A stretch of 54,240 bases of DNA from positions 1 through 54,240 of the forward strand of contig NZ_JAGGPK010000043.1 of assembly GCF_018613855.1 (NCBI RefSeq), written 5' to 3'. Of the stretch, positions 1 to 6,890 are shown piece by piece. This DNA comes from Arthrobacter sp. ISL-30 (GTDB lineage Bacteria; Actinomycetota; Actinomycetes; Actinomycetales; Micrococcaceae). Positions within the stretch are counted from its first letter, which is position 1; each line of letters begins with the position of its first letter. Made by a program: the position numbers and the translations under genes. Below the pieces are notes generated by a model. It worked only from the letters and a program-made list of their open reading frames with translations. It was not told the DNA's origin and searched no databases.

Positions 1-1
1 C

Positions 2-40
2 CAAGCCCTCGCCGGAAAGGGAGTCACCCAACTGAACTAA
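2..40 (+). CDS. 3' end of a transposition gene, possibly istB (partial)
   Basis: The last 12 codons of an open frame are visible, reading QALAGKGVTQLN and then TAA. In IS21-family elements the ATPase gene istB is the last gene before the right end, and this frame ends about 40 bp before the terminal repeat block, in the right place and orientation. The fragment is far too short to identify by sequence; the assignment rests on position only. Confidence 0.4.
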   Translation, partial: QALAGKGVTQLN

Positions 41-79
41 ACCCAACCGCATTGGCCGATACCCGCCGAACCAATCAGT

Positions 80-166
80 GGGCAGATCTGTTGGCCATTA
101 CCGGGCAGTTTTACTGGCCACCAGCGGGTACATTTACTGGCCGCCTATGGGCAGAAACCATTGGCC
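80..166. repeat. Four terminal repeats, 23-bp period (IS21-type end)
   Basis: Copies start at 80, 103, 126 and 149. Each is a six-base block (GGGCAG in three copies, GGGTAC in the third), a spacer of five or six bases, then TTGGCC or CTGGCC. The exact 23-bp phasing (about two helical turns) fits repeated binding sites for a transposase. Known IS21 ends carry such multiple internal repeats; the sequence match itself is my observation. Confidence 0.65.
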
Positions 167-173
167 ATTGACA

Positions 174-477
174 GCGTCCGAGGACGAACGGTCCCGCGGC
201 AGGTAGTGACAGCCGTGTAATTCGTGTGGCAGGATAGGCGCAGTGCAGTACCCGGCAGGACCAACTCAGGGCCGGTATAGATACTTAGCAGGTGGCCTTC
301 CTGAGGGGTCGAGCAGCGTGGTAGGCCCGCGTCCATAAGGAATGCTCACGGTTAAATGACAGAGTTGGGCCCGCCGGAGCGAGACCGGATGCTGAGGCCC
401 CCTGTCGAACACCATTCTCTATTACGTTGTCAGTGGACCTTGGCGATTCCTTGTCGGTTTCGTTCTCTTGGGGTCCC
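174..477. other. Intergenic region between IS end and rep
   Basis: No convincing gene is seen in these 304 bases; the short open frames on both strands overlap one another and lack family features. For a rolling-circle replicon the double-strand origin can lie upstream of rep, so this is the natural place to look for a nick site, but I could not recognise a hairpin-plus-nick motif. The regulatory region for rep must also be here. Confidence 0.4.
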
Positions 478-1257
478 ATGTCCACTACTGCTGTCAACAC
501 ATCACTTGGCCGGCTCATCGCTGCCGATGCCGGCTGGTTCTTCTCGCTCTATCCGGACGCCGGCGAGGGCGGCGGCGGGTTCCGCTCATCGCACAAGCCC
601 AACCGAGCGTTCGTCGCCAAAGGTTTGGCCACCGATCCTGAGCGTGCTGCGGCTGAGGCCGGTCGGCGTGCGGGGTCCAAGCTGCGGCGTTACTGCGCGG
701 CGAACCGGCTCAACCGCCTCGGAACGCTGACCTATGCCAGGACGGGGTGCCATGACCCAAAGGAATTACGCGCCCATCTCGGCGCGTTCTTCCGGGACCT
801 TAGATTGGGATTGGGTGGCGATCCGTTGCCTTACGCGTGGGTTCCCGAGTGGCATAAGACGGATCATGGGCTGCACGCACACTTCGCCGTCGGTCGTTAC
901 ATTCACCGGCGACTGATCAAAGAGGCCTGGGGCCGCGGACATGTCCATATCAAGCTGTTGGGTGACTTGCCGGTCGGTTCGGGGGCGTTGTCGGAGGCGC
1001 GCAAGGCGGCCGGGTATCTGTCGAAATACGTCTCCAAGAGCTTCACGGAACCGGCATCTCAGGTGTTTGGTCTCCACCGTTACGACGTGGCTCAGGGCTT
1101 TCAGCCGGTCAAGCTCGCTCTGAGCGGCTACTCACCGGCTGATGTTCTGGCGCAGGCCTCCGATTTTCTCGACGGGCCTCCGGTGACTCAGTGGTCGTCG
1201 GTTTCTGTTGAGGACTGGGCCGGTGCTCCCGCGATTTGGGCGCAGTGGGGTGCATGA
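478..1257 (+). CDS. HUH rolling-circle replication initiator (Rep)
   Basis: A 259-residue protein with the two landmarks of HUH endonucleases: the His-hydrophobic-His metal motif HAHFAV (His133, His135) and, about 45 residues later, a tyrosine motif GYLSKYVSK (Tyr180, Lys183, Tyr184). Such proteins nick one strand at an origin and stay covalently bound through tyrosine during rolling-circle replication of plasmids, filamentous phages or integrative elements. The ATG at 478 is preferred; a TTG at 427 would add 17 residues of ordinary-looking lead. The next small ORF overlaps its stop (ATGA), and a serine recombinase follows convergently, so this is probably the replication gene of a small integrated element. 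Closest group by eye is the phage gene-II/inovirus-like Rep class; the exact subfamily is unsure. Confidence 0.75.
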   Translation: MSTTAVNTSLGRLIAADAGWFFSLYPDAGEGGGGFRSSHKPNRAFVAKGLATDPERAAAEAGRRAGSKLRRYCAANRLNRLGTLTYARTGCHDPKELRAHLGAFFRDLRLGLGGDPLPYAWVPEWHKTDHGLHAHFAVGRYIHRRLIKEAWGRGHVHIKLLGDLPVGSGALSEARKAAGYLSKYVSKSFTEPASQVFGLHRYDVAQGFQPVKLALSGYSPADVLAQASDFLDGPPVTQWSSVSVEDWAGAPAIWAQWGA

Positions 1258-1427
1258 TGCTGGATTCACGGGTGCTTGCTGAGTGGGTGGAGGCCAGTTG
1301 TGCTGCCCAGGGCGTTCCGGTCCGTGTGACTGATCCCGGTGTTCTTGCCCGGGTTGGCGTGCTCATGGGTGCCGCGCCCGGAACGGACGGACGCGGCAGC
1401 GGCCGGAGTACCGCCGCGGCGTCATAG
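1254..1427 (+). CDS. Small hypothetical protein coupled to rep
   Basis: A 57-residue ORF starting with two ATG codons, the first overlapping the rep stop in an ATGA, so it would be translated by coupling. The first 40 residues (MMLDSRVLAEWVEAS...) look like an amphipathic helical domain; the tail is Gly/Ser/Ala rich. Its 3' end overlaps the convergent recombinase gene by six bases. The function is not recognised. Position suggests an accessory role to Rep or excision, but there is no visible helix-turn-helix motif to support an excisionase call. Confidence 0.45.
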   Translation: MMLDSRVLAEWVEASCAAQGVPVRVTDPGVLARVGVLMGAAPGTDGRGSGRSTAAAS

Positions 1428-2822
1428 CCGCCAGAGGGGCTGAATCCGTGCCGAGTCCAGCGATCGCGCTCCCTGTGTCCCCGGCAGAATCGTCGCATAA
1501 TCCAACACGGCCTTGATGATCGCCGCCTGCCGGTCAAGGTTCAGCGTCTCCCAATTCTCTTTCAGCTGACCACCGGTGCCGATCAGCCCGTCAAGTGCTG
1601 TGGAGTTTGAGGCCTGCGCCAGCTGCCGCTCGGTGGTCTTGATTCTGGCTTCGATCGGGCCGCGTGCTGCTTTCCACTCCGCGCTCGAGATTTCTTTTGC
1701 CGCCCACAGTTCGGACAGTTCTTTCATCTGGTTCCGGTCACCCTCCAACGCTGTCAGCAGACTGCTTTGCTGCTCGTCCGCTGCCCTGCGGCCCGCCAGG
1801 GTATCCGCTAATTCAGGGGTGTCGAGCCGCATTAGTACCGCAGCGGCGAGGAACTCTTCCAGGGGCGGGGCCACGATGGTGATGCCTCCGCAGCCTCCGT
1901 GGTCTGGACCTGATGCGGAGACATATCGGCGGGTGTTGACTCGGACGGCGGAGAACAGCTTGTTACCGCACTTGCCGCAGCGCAGGAGGCCGGACAGGAC
2001 ATACCTTCGCCGCGCACGGGTATTGGTCCGCTTTTTGGTTTCGAAACGGCCGAGGATCTGCTGGCGCTGTTCCGGGGTGATGATCCCATCCCATTGCGCG
2101 TCGGCAACCACGATGCCTTTGTGCTCGCGTAGCCCGGCGATGCGGGCTGACTTGAGTAGAGCGTTGAGGGTCATTGTCTGCCAGGGGCCGCCAGCTGTGG
2201 TCCGCACGCCTGCCTCATTGAGCCAGACACAGATGGAACGCGACGATTCCCCGGCCAGGAACCGGGCTACGGCCTGACGCAGAATTCCCGCCTCCGCCTC
2301 GTTTACCGTCATCCGGTCCTTTTCGTATCCAAAGGGGCGGTGGTGGCCGCCGTTGGGCAGTCCCTGCTCGGCAGTCTGACGAGCCTTGCGCTGGAGTCGC
2401 TGAGACTTCCGACCGGACTCCTTGGAGGCGATAGCTGCCAGGATACGGGCCATAAACAGGCCGTCGTCATTTCCAAGGTCAATGTCGGCCGTTACTGATT
2501 TCACCTGAGTGACCCCGGCCTGCTCGCACAGGCGGGTGAACTGCTCCAATTCCATTGGTTGCCGGGTCAGCCTGTCCATGTTGTAAACGATGACTGCGTC
2601 TCGGTAACCTCCGGCCAGGTCGTCGAGCATCCGCTGGTACTGGGGTCTAGGCTTCCCTTTGTACGCGCTGATGTCGTTGTCGACGTACTCCTCGCCCAAC
2701 GTCCAACCGTGATCGGCGGCAAGCTTGCGGCAGTCTTCCAGCTGGCGTGTTACACCCAACGCCTCGCCTGACTGATCAGAGGAGATGCGGGCGTAGATCG
2801 CGGCGGAGCGGGGTTGCTTCAT
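1422..2822 (-). CDS. Large serine recombinase / integrase (phiRv1-like)
   Basis: A 466-residue site-specific recombinase. Residues 6-150 are the resolvase catalytic domain: YARIS with candidate nucleophile Ser14, and the DRLTR arginine motif. Next come the Recombinase domain (about 165-270), a zinc-ribbon region (CGKC near 310 and GGC about 28 residues later) and a coiled-coil-like stretch (about 345-430). Length, the SGEALGVTRQ segment and the WR-type C-terminus resemble my recollection of the phiRv1 prophage integrase (469 residues), known to insert into REP13E12 genes. Here the gene abuts a 13E12-type remnant, which fits. Serine integrases need no host factors but need a directionality factor to excise; the small ORF after rep is the only candidate seen. 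One expected zinc-ribbon cysteine is replaced (SAS). Confidence 0.9.
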   Translation of the reverse strand: MKQPRSAAIYARISSDQSGEALGVTRQLEDCRKLAADHGWTLGEEYVDNDISAYKGKPRPQYQRMLDDLAGGYRDAVIVYNMDRLTRQPMELEQFTRLCEQAGVTQVKSVTADIDLGNDDGLFMARILAAIASKESGRKSQRLQRKARQTAEQGLPNGGHHRPFGYEKDRMTVNEAEAGILRQAVARFLAGESSRSICVWLNEAGVRTTAGGPWQTMTLNALLKSARIAGLREHKGIVVADAQWDGIITPEQRQQILGRFETKKRTNTRARRRYVLSGLLRCGKCGNKLFSAVRVNTRRYVSASGPDHGGCGGITIVAPPLEEFLAAAVLMRLDTPELADTLAGRRAADEQQSSLLTALEGDRNQMKELSELWAAKEISSAEWKAARGPIEARIKTTERQLAQASNSTALDGLIGTGGQLKENWETLNLDRQAAIIKAVLDYATILPGTQGARSLDSARIQPLWRL

Positions 2823-2838
2823 GGGGTCAGACTAACAA

Positions 2839-2997
2839 AGGGTCAGTAACGGAACCCTGCTCTGCTCCCACCACCACCACCTGATCCACAAAGAACACTG
2901 GCAAATCCAGGTCCAAAACGACATCCCCTGGTTCATCCCGCCACCCCACATCGACCCCCAACGAAAACCCAGACGAAACCACTACTTCCGGCAATGA
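2839..2997 (+). pseudogene. 3' remnant of a DUF222/HNH (13E12-type) endonuclease gene
   Basis: This frame encodes NGTLLCSHHHHLIHKEHW, then QIQVQNDIPWF, then IPPPHID and an Arg-rich end closed by TGA at 2995. The LLC..HHHH..H core followed by the W-x-I-x segment is the C-terminal HNH part of the DUF222/13E12 family that is multicopy in Arthrobacter and mycobacteria. Nothing upstream continues the gene: the same frame has a stop at 2833 and the recombinase begins at 2822. The rest of the gene is therefore missing from this side, most simply because the element integrated inside it. No start codon is available, so this is a fragment. Confidence 0.7.
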
Positions 2998-3033
2998 CAG
3001 ACCGGCGCTTTATGGACATCAGCAGCAACAAAA

Positions 3034-3072
3034 GTGCCCCAGCCGGAGTCCCGGAGGATCCGGCTGGGGCAC
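3034..3072 (-). terminator. Rho-independent terminator of the sugar ABC operon
   Basis: A perfect 14-bp inverted repeat (GTGCCCCAGCCGGA at 3034-3047 and its complement at 3059-3072, 11-base loop) is followed on the minus strand by TTTTGTTG. It lies 75 bp past the stop of the substrate-binding protein gene and would end that transcript. Confidence 0.8.
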
Positions 3073-3092
3073 CAAGACGGCACAATTGCCGT

Positions 3093-3135
3093 AATGTTGG
3101 CCGCCTGCCGCAATGTTGGCCGCCGCAATGTTGGC
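3093..3135. repeat. Three copies of AATGTTGGC
   Basis: AATGTTGGC occurs at 3093, 3112 and 3127 with starts 19 and 15 bases apart; the first two copies continue into CGCC. They sit between the substrate-binding protein stop and its terminator. No function is evident; they could be a short replication-slippage array. Confidence 0.5.
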
Positions 3136-3147
3136 GAGGGAGTGGGG

Positions 3148-4509
3148 CTAGCTGATCGCCGACTTCATTTCGTCGACGGCCTTCTTGCCTGCCTCCTCAG
3201 TGGAGAGCCTGTTGAACAGGACCTCCGAGGTGTAGCGCTTGATGATTTCCTGGATAGCGCCAGCACCCTTTGGCGGCGGAGCCGGGGCCTCGCCGAGTTC
3301 GTCCTTGATCTGGTCAATAAACTTGACCACCTTGACATCGGCGGGAGTCAGCTTGGACTCGATCGCGGTCCGGACCTCAGAGTTCGGGTAGACACCACGG
3401 TCAGCGAGGAGGGCTTCGCCGGCCTTCACATTGTTCGCGAGGAAGTTGATGAACTTGGCTGTTTCCTCAGGGTGTTTGGTGCGGGAAGACGCCGACCAGA
3501 ACTGGGACGCCTTGTACCAGAGCTGCGTATCCGCGGACTTGCCTGTCTTGGAGGGGAACCGTAGGATCTGCAGCTCGCCCCCAGAGGCCTTCTCCAACGC
3601 GGGGAGCTGGTTGGACCACCAGAATGCGAGCCCGTTCTTCCCGGTAGCGAGGCCACTTTGGTCGAGCGGGGCTGCTTCGGCTTCAACAACTTCCGACGCC
3701 GAGGGAACAGCCTTCTTTTCGCTGAGCTCCTTCAGGAAGGTCCACCATTCAGCGATGTCGCTCGGTTCGAAGCCCAGCTTGCCGTCGTCGGTGTAGAGCG
3801 ACTTGCCGTTTTGCCTCAGCCATACTCCAAGCGAAGCCTCGTCGGTGCCATAGGCAGCGGACCCATAGGTTCCCTTGGGCGACTTGGCAGTGAGTTCGGC
3901 GGAAATCCGCTCGAAGTCTTCCCATGTCCAGGTCTTGTCGTCCGGAAGCGGGACGCCGGCAGCCTGGAACACTGCAGGATTGGCAAGGATCGTGGCAGCG
4001 TTGATGCCGGCCGCGATACCGGTGAGGCCCTTTTCGCCCTTGCCTGCATTGAGGGCCGCTTCGTCCAGCTTCGAGGTGTCGATGTCGTGCTTGGACAGAT
4101 CAAGCAAGGCCCCGCGAGTCGAATACTCGGTGATGTACTTCTCGTCCATCTGGATGATGTCAGGAGCATCGTTGGCTGCAACCTGGGTGGCCAGTTTGTC
4201 CCAGTAACCGCTCCAGTCGCCGTACTCCGGTTTGATCTTGATGTTCGGGTTCTCCGCCTCGAAAGCTGCGATCGCGGCCTGGGTCAGCTGGGCACGCTTG
4301 TCGCCACCCCACCAGGAGAATCGGAGCTCGACCTTGCCGTCGGAACTCTTGGGAGCGGAACCTCCGCTGCCGCAGGCACCCAGAGCGAGGACGACGGCGG
4401 CTGCGGCGGCTAAAGCTCCGCTGGCACGAAGGCGACGCTTGGCCGCTGATGATTTTGTTCGGGCAGACCCACCGGGGTTTGCAGACGCTTGCCGGGAAAA
4501 AAGCGGCAC
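3148..4509 (-). CDS. Sugar ABC transporter substrate-binding lipoprotein (CUT1)
   Basis: A 453-residue extracytoplasmic solute receptor. A long basic n-region (about 29 residues) leads to a hydrophobic stretch and a lipobox LGAC with Cys46 as the lipidated residue. The mature part begins GSGGSAPKSSDGKVELRFSWWGG, then shows the SBP family 1 fold pattern (FEAENPNIKI, DAPDIIQMDE). It is the last gene of a permease-permease-SBP cluster on the minus strand and has its own 122-bp leader holding a LacI-type palindrome, so it may be expressed at a higher level than the permeases. The ligand is unknown; the linked uronate/aldarate-type enzymes suggest a sugar acid or a glycoside of one. The membrane anchor is the outer leaflet of the plasma membrane. 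Confidence 0.9.
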   Translation of the reverse strand: MPLFSRQASANPGGSARTKSSAAKRRLRASGALAAAAAVVLALGACGSGGSAPKSSDGKVELRFSWWGGDKRAQLTQAAIAAFEAENPNIKIKPEYGDWSGYWDKLATQVAANDAPDIIQMDEKYITEYSTRGALLDLSKHDIDTSKLDEAALNAGKGEKGLTGIAAGINAATILANPAVFQAAGVPLPDDKTWTWEDFERISAELTAKSPKGTYGSAAYGTDEASLGVWLRQNGKSLYTDDGKLGFEPSDIAEWWTFLKELSEKKAVPSASEVVEAEAAPLDQSGLATGKNGLAFWWSNQLPALEKASGGELQILRFPSKTGKSADTQLWYKASQFWSASSRTKHPEETAKFINFLANNVKAGEALLADRGVYPNSEVRTAIESKLTPADVKVVKFIDQIKDELGEAPAPPPKGAGAIQEIIKRYTSEVLFNRLSTEEAGKKAVDEMKSAIS

Positions 4510-4565
4510 GGGATACTCCGATCTTCTTTGATCTGTGGTGCGAAACGATCAGGGGATGCGAACTG

Positions 4566-4579
4566 AGAAAGCGCTTTCT
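4566..4579. promoter_or_regulatory. LacI-type operator upstream of the SBP gene
   Basis: AGAAAGCGCTTTCT is a perfect 14-bp palindrome 57 bases upstream of the SBP start. Almost the same sequence recurs at 6802 and 17378, the latter beside a lacI-family gene. CG-centred palindromes of this kind are typical LacI-family operators. It may give the SBP gene separate control. Confidence 0.75.
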
Positions 4580-4590
4580 GCAACTCATCA

Positions 4591-4616
4591 TACAAGTCCG
4601 AAACTTGTACTACAAG
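4591..4616. promoter_or_regulatory. Inverted repeats TACAAGT/ACTTGTA upstream of SBP
   Basis: TACAAGT (4591-4597) and ACTTGTA (4603-4609) form a 7-bp inverted repeat, and CTTGTA-C-TACAAG (4604-4616) forms a second overlapping palindrome. The arrangement resembles GntR-family operators (TTGTA...TACAA) and lies between the upstream permease stop and the LacI-type site. Alternatively it is part of the promoter. No regulator is assigned. Confidence 0.45.
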
Positions 4617-4631
4617 AGCTTTTTGGTACTG

Positions 4632-5594
4632 CTATTTGATGCCGGTAGTCGCGATGCCCTTGATGAGGAACCGCTGGCCAAAAAGGAACACCAGGAACAC
4701 TGGCAGGAGCGACACGATGGACATTGCGAACAGTGATCCCCAACTGGTGGCCGACTGCGAGTCGACAAAGGCTCGCAGCGCAACCGGAACGGTAAACATC
4801 TCGGGGTCCGTTAGGTAGATCAGGGCGCCGAAGAAGTCGTTCCAAGTCCAGATGAAGGTGAAGATAGTGGTGGTAGCAAGGGCCGGGACCATGAGGGGCA
4901 GGATCACGCGCAAGAAGATGCGCGGGTGTCCAGCGCCGTCGATCCTGGCAGCCTCATCCAGTTCCTTCGGCAGGCCACGGATGAACTGGACCATCAGGAA
5001 CACGAAGAAGGCATCTGTAGCCAGCAACTTGGGGACAATCAACGGCCAGAACGTATTCACCCAGCCAATCTGGGAGAACAGGATGTACTGGGGCACGATC
5101 ACCACGTGGAAGGGCAGCATGATGGTGAGCAGCATGATGCCGAAAAACAGCTTCTTCCCGGTGAACTGCAGCCGGGCGAACGCGTAGGCGGCCATGGAGC
5201 AGGAGAGCAGGTTTCCGACAATTGAACCGATCACTACGATCGCCGAGTTCAGCATGTAATGCCCGAACGGATGGCTCAACGCGGACCAGCCATCGGTGTA
5301 GTTGCCCATCTCGAGGCTATCCAGCCAGAGTCCCGGCTCACGGAAAATGAGGTCGTTGGGCCGCAGCGACGAGACCACCATCCACAGCAGAGGGTAAATC
5401 ATCAGCGCACCAGTGACGATCAGCAGCGCGTGCTTTGCCAGGGACTTGATACGGGCGCTTCGGCTGAAGGCGAGCGTGCCGCGGGATTCCCGGCGCCGGC
5501 CGCCGTCGTCGGGCTTTCCACCGCGGGACTTACCGTGTTTTCCATGCTTGCCGGGATCCTGGACCGGTGCCGGCAGCGTCTGCAGTTTAGTCAT
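4632..5594 (-). CDS. Sugar ABC transporter permease, MalG-type
   Basis: A 320-residue inner-membrane permease of the binding-protein-dependent (CUT1) class. A charged cytoplasmic N-terminus (about 45 residues) precedes six predicted membrane segments. The EAA loop that contacts the ATPase is visible as ELDEAARIDGAGHPRIFLRVILP near residues 215-235. The start ATG at 5594 overlaps the upstream permease stop by a few bases, so the two are translated together. A further in-frame ATG at 5645 would lie inside the upstream gene and is less likely. No ATPase gene is next to it; CUT1 systems of this group commonly share one MsiK-type ATPase encoded elsewhere. Confidence 0.92.
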   Translation of the reverse strand: MTKLQTLPAPVQDPGKHGKHGKSRGGKPDDGGRRRESRGTLAFSRSARIKSLAKHALLIVTGALMIYPLLWMVVSSLRPNDLIFREPGLWLDSLEMGNYTDGWSALSHPFGHYMLNSAIVVIGSIVGNLLSCSMAAYAFARLQFTGKKLFFGIMLLTIMLPFHVVIVPQYILFSQIGWVNTFWPLIVPKLLATDAFFVFLMVQFIRGLPKELDEAARIDGAGHPRIFLRVILPLMVPALATTTIFTFIWTWNDFFGALIYLTDPEMFTVPVALRAFVDSQSATSWGSLFAMSIVSLLPVFLVFLFGQRFLIKGIATTGIK

Positions 5595-6531
5595 CGTAGA
5601 ACACCCAATACTTTGAAGCGATGAAGTTGATGGCCGTGAAGGCACCGATAATCACGAGCAGGAACCAGGCCATGGCTGAGGCGTAGCCCATGTCGAACTG
5701 GCCGAAGCCCTTTTGGTACAGGTACAGCGTGAAGAACATGGTGGAGTCCGAGGGCCCGCCGCTTCCGCCCGAGACGATGAACGCCTGGGTGAAGGACTGG
5801 AACGAACCGATGATCTGCAGCACCAGGTTGAAGAAGATGATGGGGCTCAGCATGGGCAGCGTAATGCGCCAGAACTTCTGCAATGTGCTGGCTCCATCCA
5901 CCTCGGCGGCCTCGTAGTACATATTGGGAATCTGCCGCAGGCCTGCCAGGAAAATAATCATCGGACTGCCAAAGGTCCACACATGCAGCAGGATGATGGA
6001 GCTCAGCGAAGTGCTCGGATCGGAAATCCAGCCGGGCCCCTGAATGCCGACCAGGGCCAGGACCTGGTTGACAAGGCCAGTGGTGCCGAAAATCTGCTTC
6101 CAGAGGAGGGCGACGGCGACAGAGCCGCCCAGGAGGGACGGCAGGTAGAACACGGAGCGGTAGAACGGCAGCCCACGCAGGCCCTTGTCCAGGACCAGGG
6201 CGATCACCAGCGCCACGGCCAACTGCAGAGGGACACCCACCAGCACGTAGGTGAAAGTGACACCCAGCGAGTTATGCAGCCGTGCGTCGCCGAACATCCT
6301 GATGAAGTTGTCCAGGCCTGTCCATTCAGGCGGCTGCAGGAGGCTGTAGTCGGTGAAGGCCAGGTACAGGGACATCAACATCGGGCCGATAGTGATGGCC
6401 AGAAGCCCCACGAGCCAGGGCAGGAGGAAAACGTAGGCCGCCTTGTTGTCACGGCGATTAGCGCGCTTTTCCTCTTCGGTCACCGGCCCCTTTCGACGGG
6501 ACAGTGAAGACAGTTCGCTGATAGCGCTCAC
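5587..6531 (-). CDS. Sugar ABC transporter permease, MalF-type
   Basis: A 314-residue CUT1 permease, partner of the MalG-type protein with which it overlaps. Six membrane segments follow a charged N-terminus; the EAA loop is seen as YYEAAEVDGASTLQKFWRITLP near residues 215-235. The GTG start at 6531 is chosen because GGGGGAG sits six bases upstream; the open frame extends to 6624 without a comparable ribosome site. It is the first gene of the importer unit. The 359-bp gap between it and the divergent fusion gene holds a LacI-type operator that could control both directions. Confidence 0.92.
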   Translation of the reverse strand: MSAISELSSLSRRKGPVTEEEKRANRRDNKAAYVFLLPWLVGLLAITIGPMLMSLYLAFTDYSLLQPPEWTGLDNFIRMFGDARLHNSLGVTFTYVLVGVPLQLAVALVIALVLDKGLRGLPFYRSVFYLPSLLGGSVAVALLWKQIFGTTGLVNQVLALVGIQGPGWISDPSTSLSSIILLHVWTFGSPMIIFLAGLRQIPNMYYEAAEVDGASTLQKFWRITLPMLSPIIFFNLVLQIIGSFQSFTQAFIVSGGSGGPSDSTMFFTLYLYQKGFGQFDMGYASAMAWFLLVIIGAFTAINFIASKYWVFYDD

Positions 6532-6801
6532 TGGCTCCCCCTCACGACATCGGGAACGCCCCCCGGCGTCCCCGAGTGATGCTGTGCGGCCATGTGGTCT
6601 CCTTTGGTCATCGTGGCCATCCACGCGCGGGTCTTACTTCGTGCAGTTGCCATATGCAGCTGCCATACCTGGCGGCAGGGTAGAACTACGCCTGGACCTG
6701 CGTGTCCCTTTGATTGGACCCTTCAGGTGTTCCAGCGAACTGCGGCTCGGTACCAAAGTAAACGGTTTCTTGACCCGTGTACACCCCTTTGCTAATTTTT
6801 G

Positions 6802-6815
6802 AGAAAGCGTTTTCT
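6802..6815. promoter_or_regulatory. LacI-type operator between importer and fusion gene
   Basis: AGAAAGCGTTTTCT differs by one base from the operator at 4566 and is identical to that at 17378. It lies 76 bases upstream of the fusion gene start and 271 bases upstream of the divergent permease start. The rest of this 359-bp gap shows no gene; a weaker related motif, AAACGGTTT, is at 6760-6768. Confidence 0.75.
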
Positions 6816-6890
6816 GATTGCCCGGAAATTCCGGCGAGCGCGCACTGCGAGAGGCAGGACAAAGATGTTTGCACCCTGGAGGACGCTGCA

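Larger units (their letters stand above)
1..173. mobile_element. Right end of an IS21-family insertion sequence
   Basis: The window opens inside a mobile element whose outer end appears to be at 172-173, where the strand ends in TTGACA (terminal dinucleotide CA, as IS21-family elements end in TG...CA). Inside this end are four degenerate transposase-binding-type repeats at an exact 23-bp period, which is the architecture known for IS21-family termini. The rest of the element (istA and most of istB) lies left of the window, so completeness and target duplication cannot be judged. Family call is from end architecture plus a plausible IstB tail. Confidence 0.6.

Noticed and set aside
174..477. 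5' half of the DUF222/HNH gene left of rep
   Set aside because: Reading all plus-strand frames here gave stops and no DUF222-like segment, so the left junction of the element must be outside the window.
6777..6890. N-terminal extension of the fusion gene from 6777
   Set aside because: The added residues include a Cys-rich, atypical stretch and the start would lie upstream of the operator; a GGAGG ribosome site supports the ATG at 6891.
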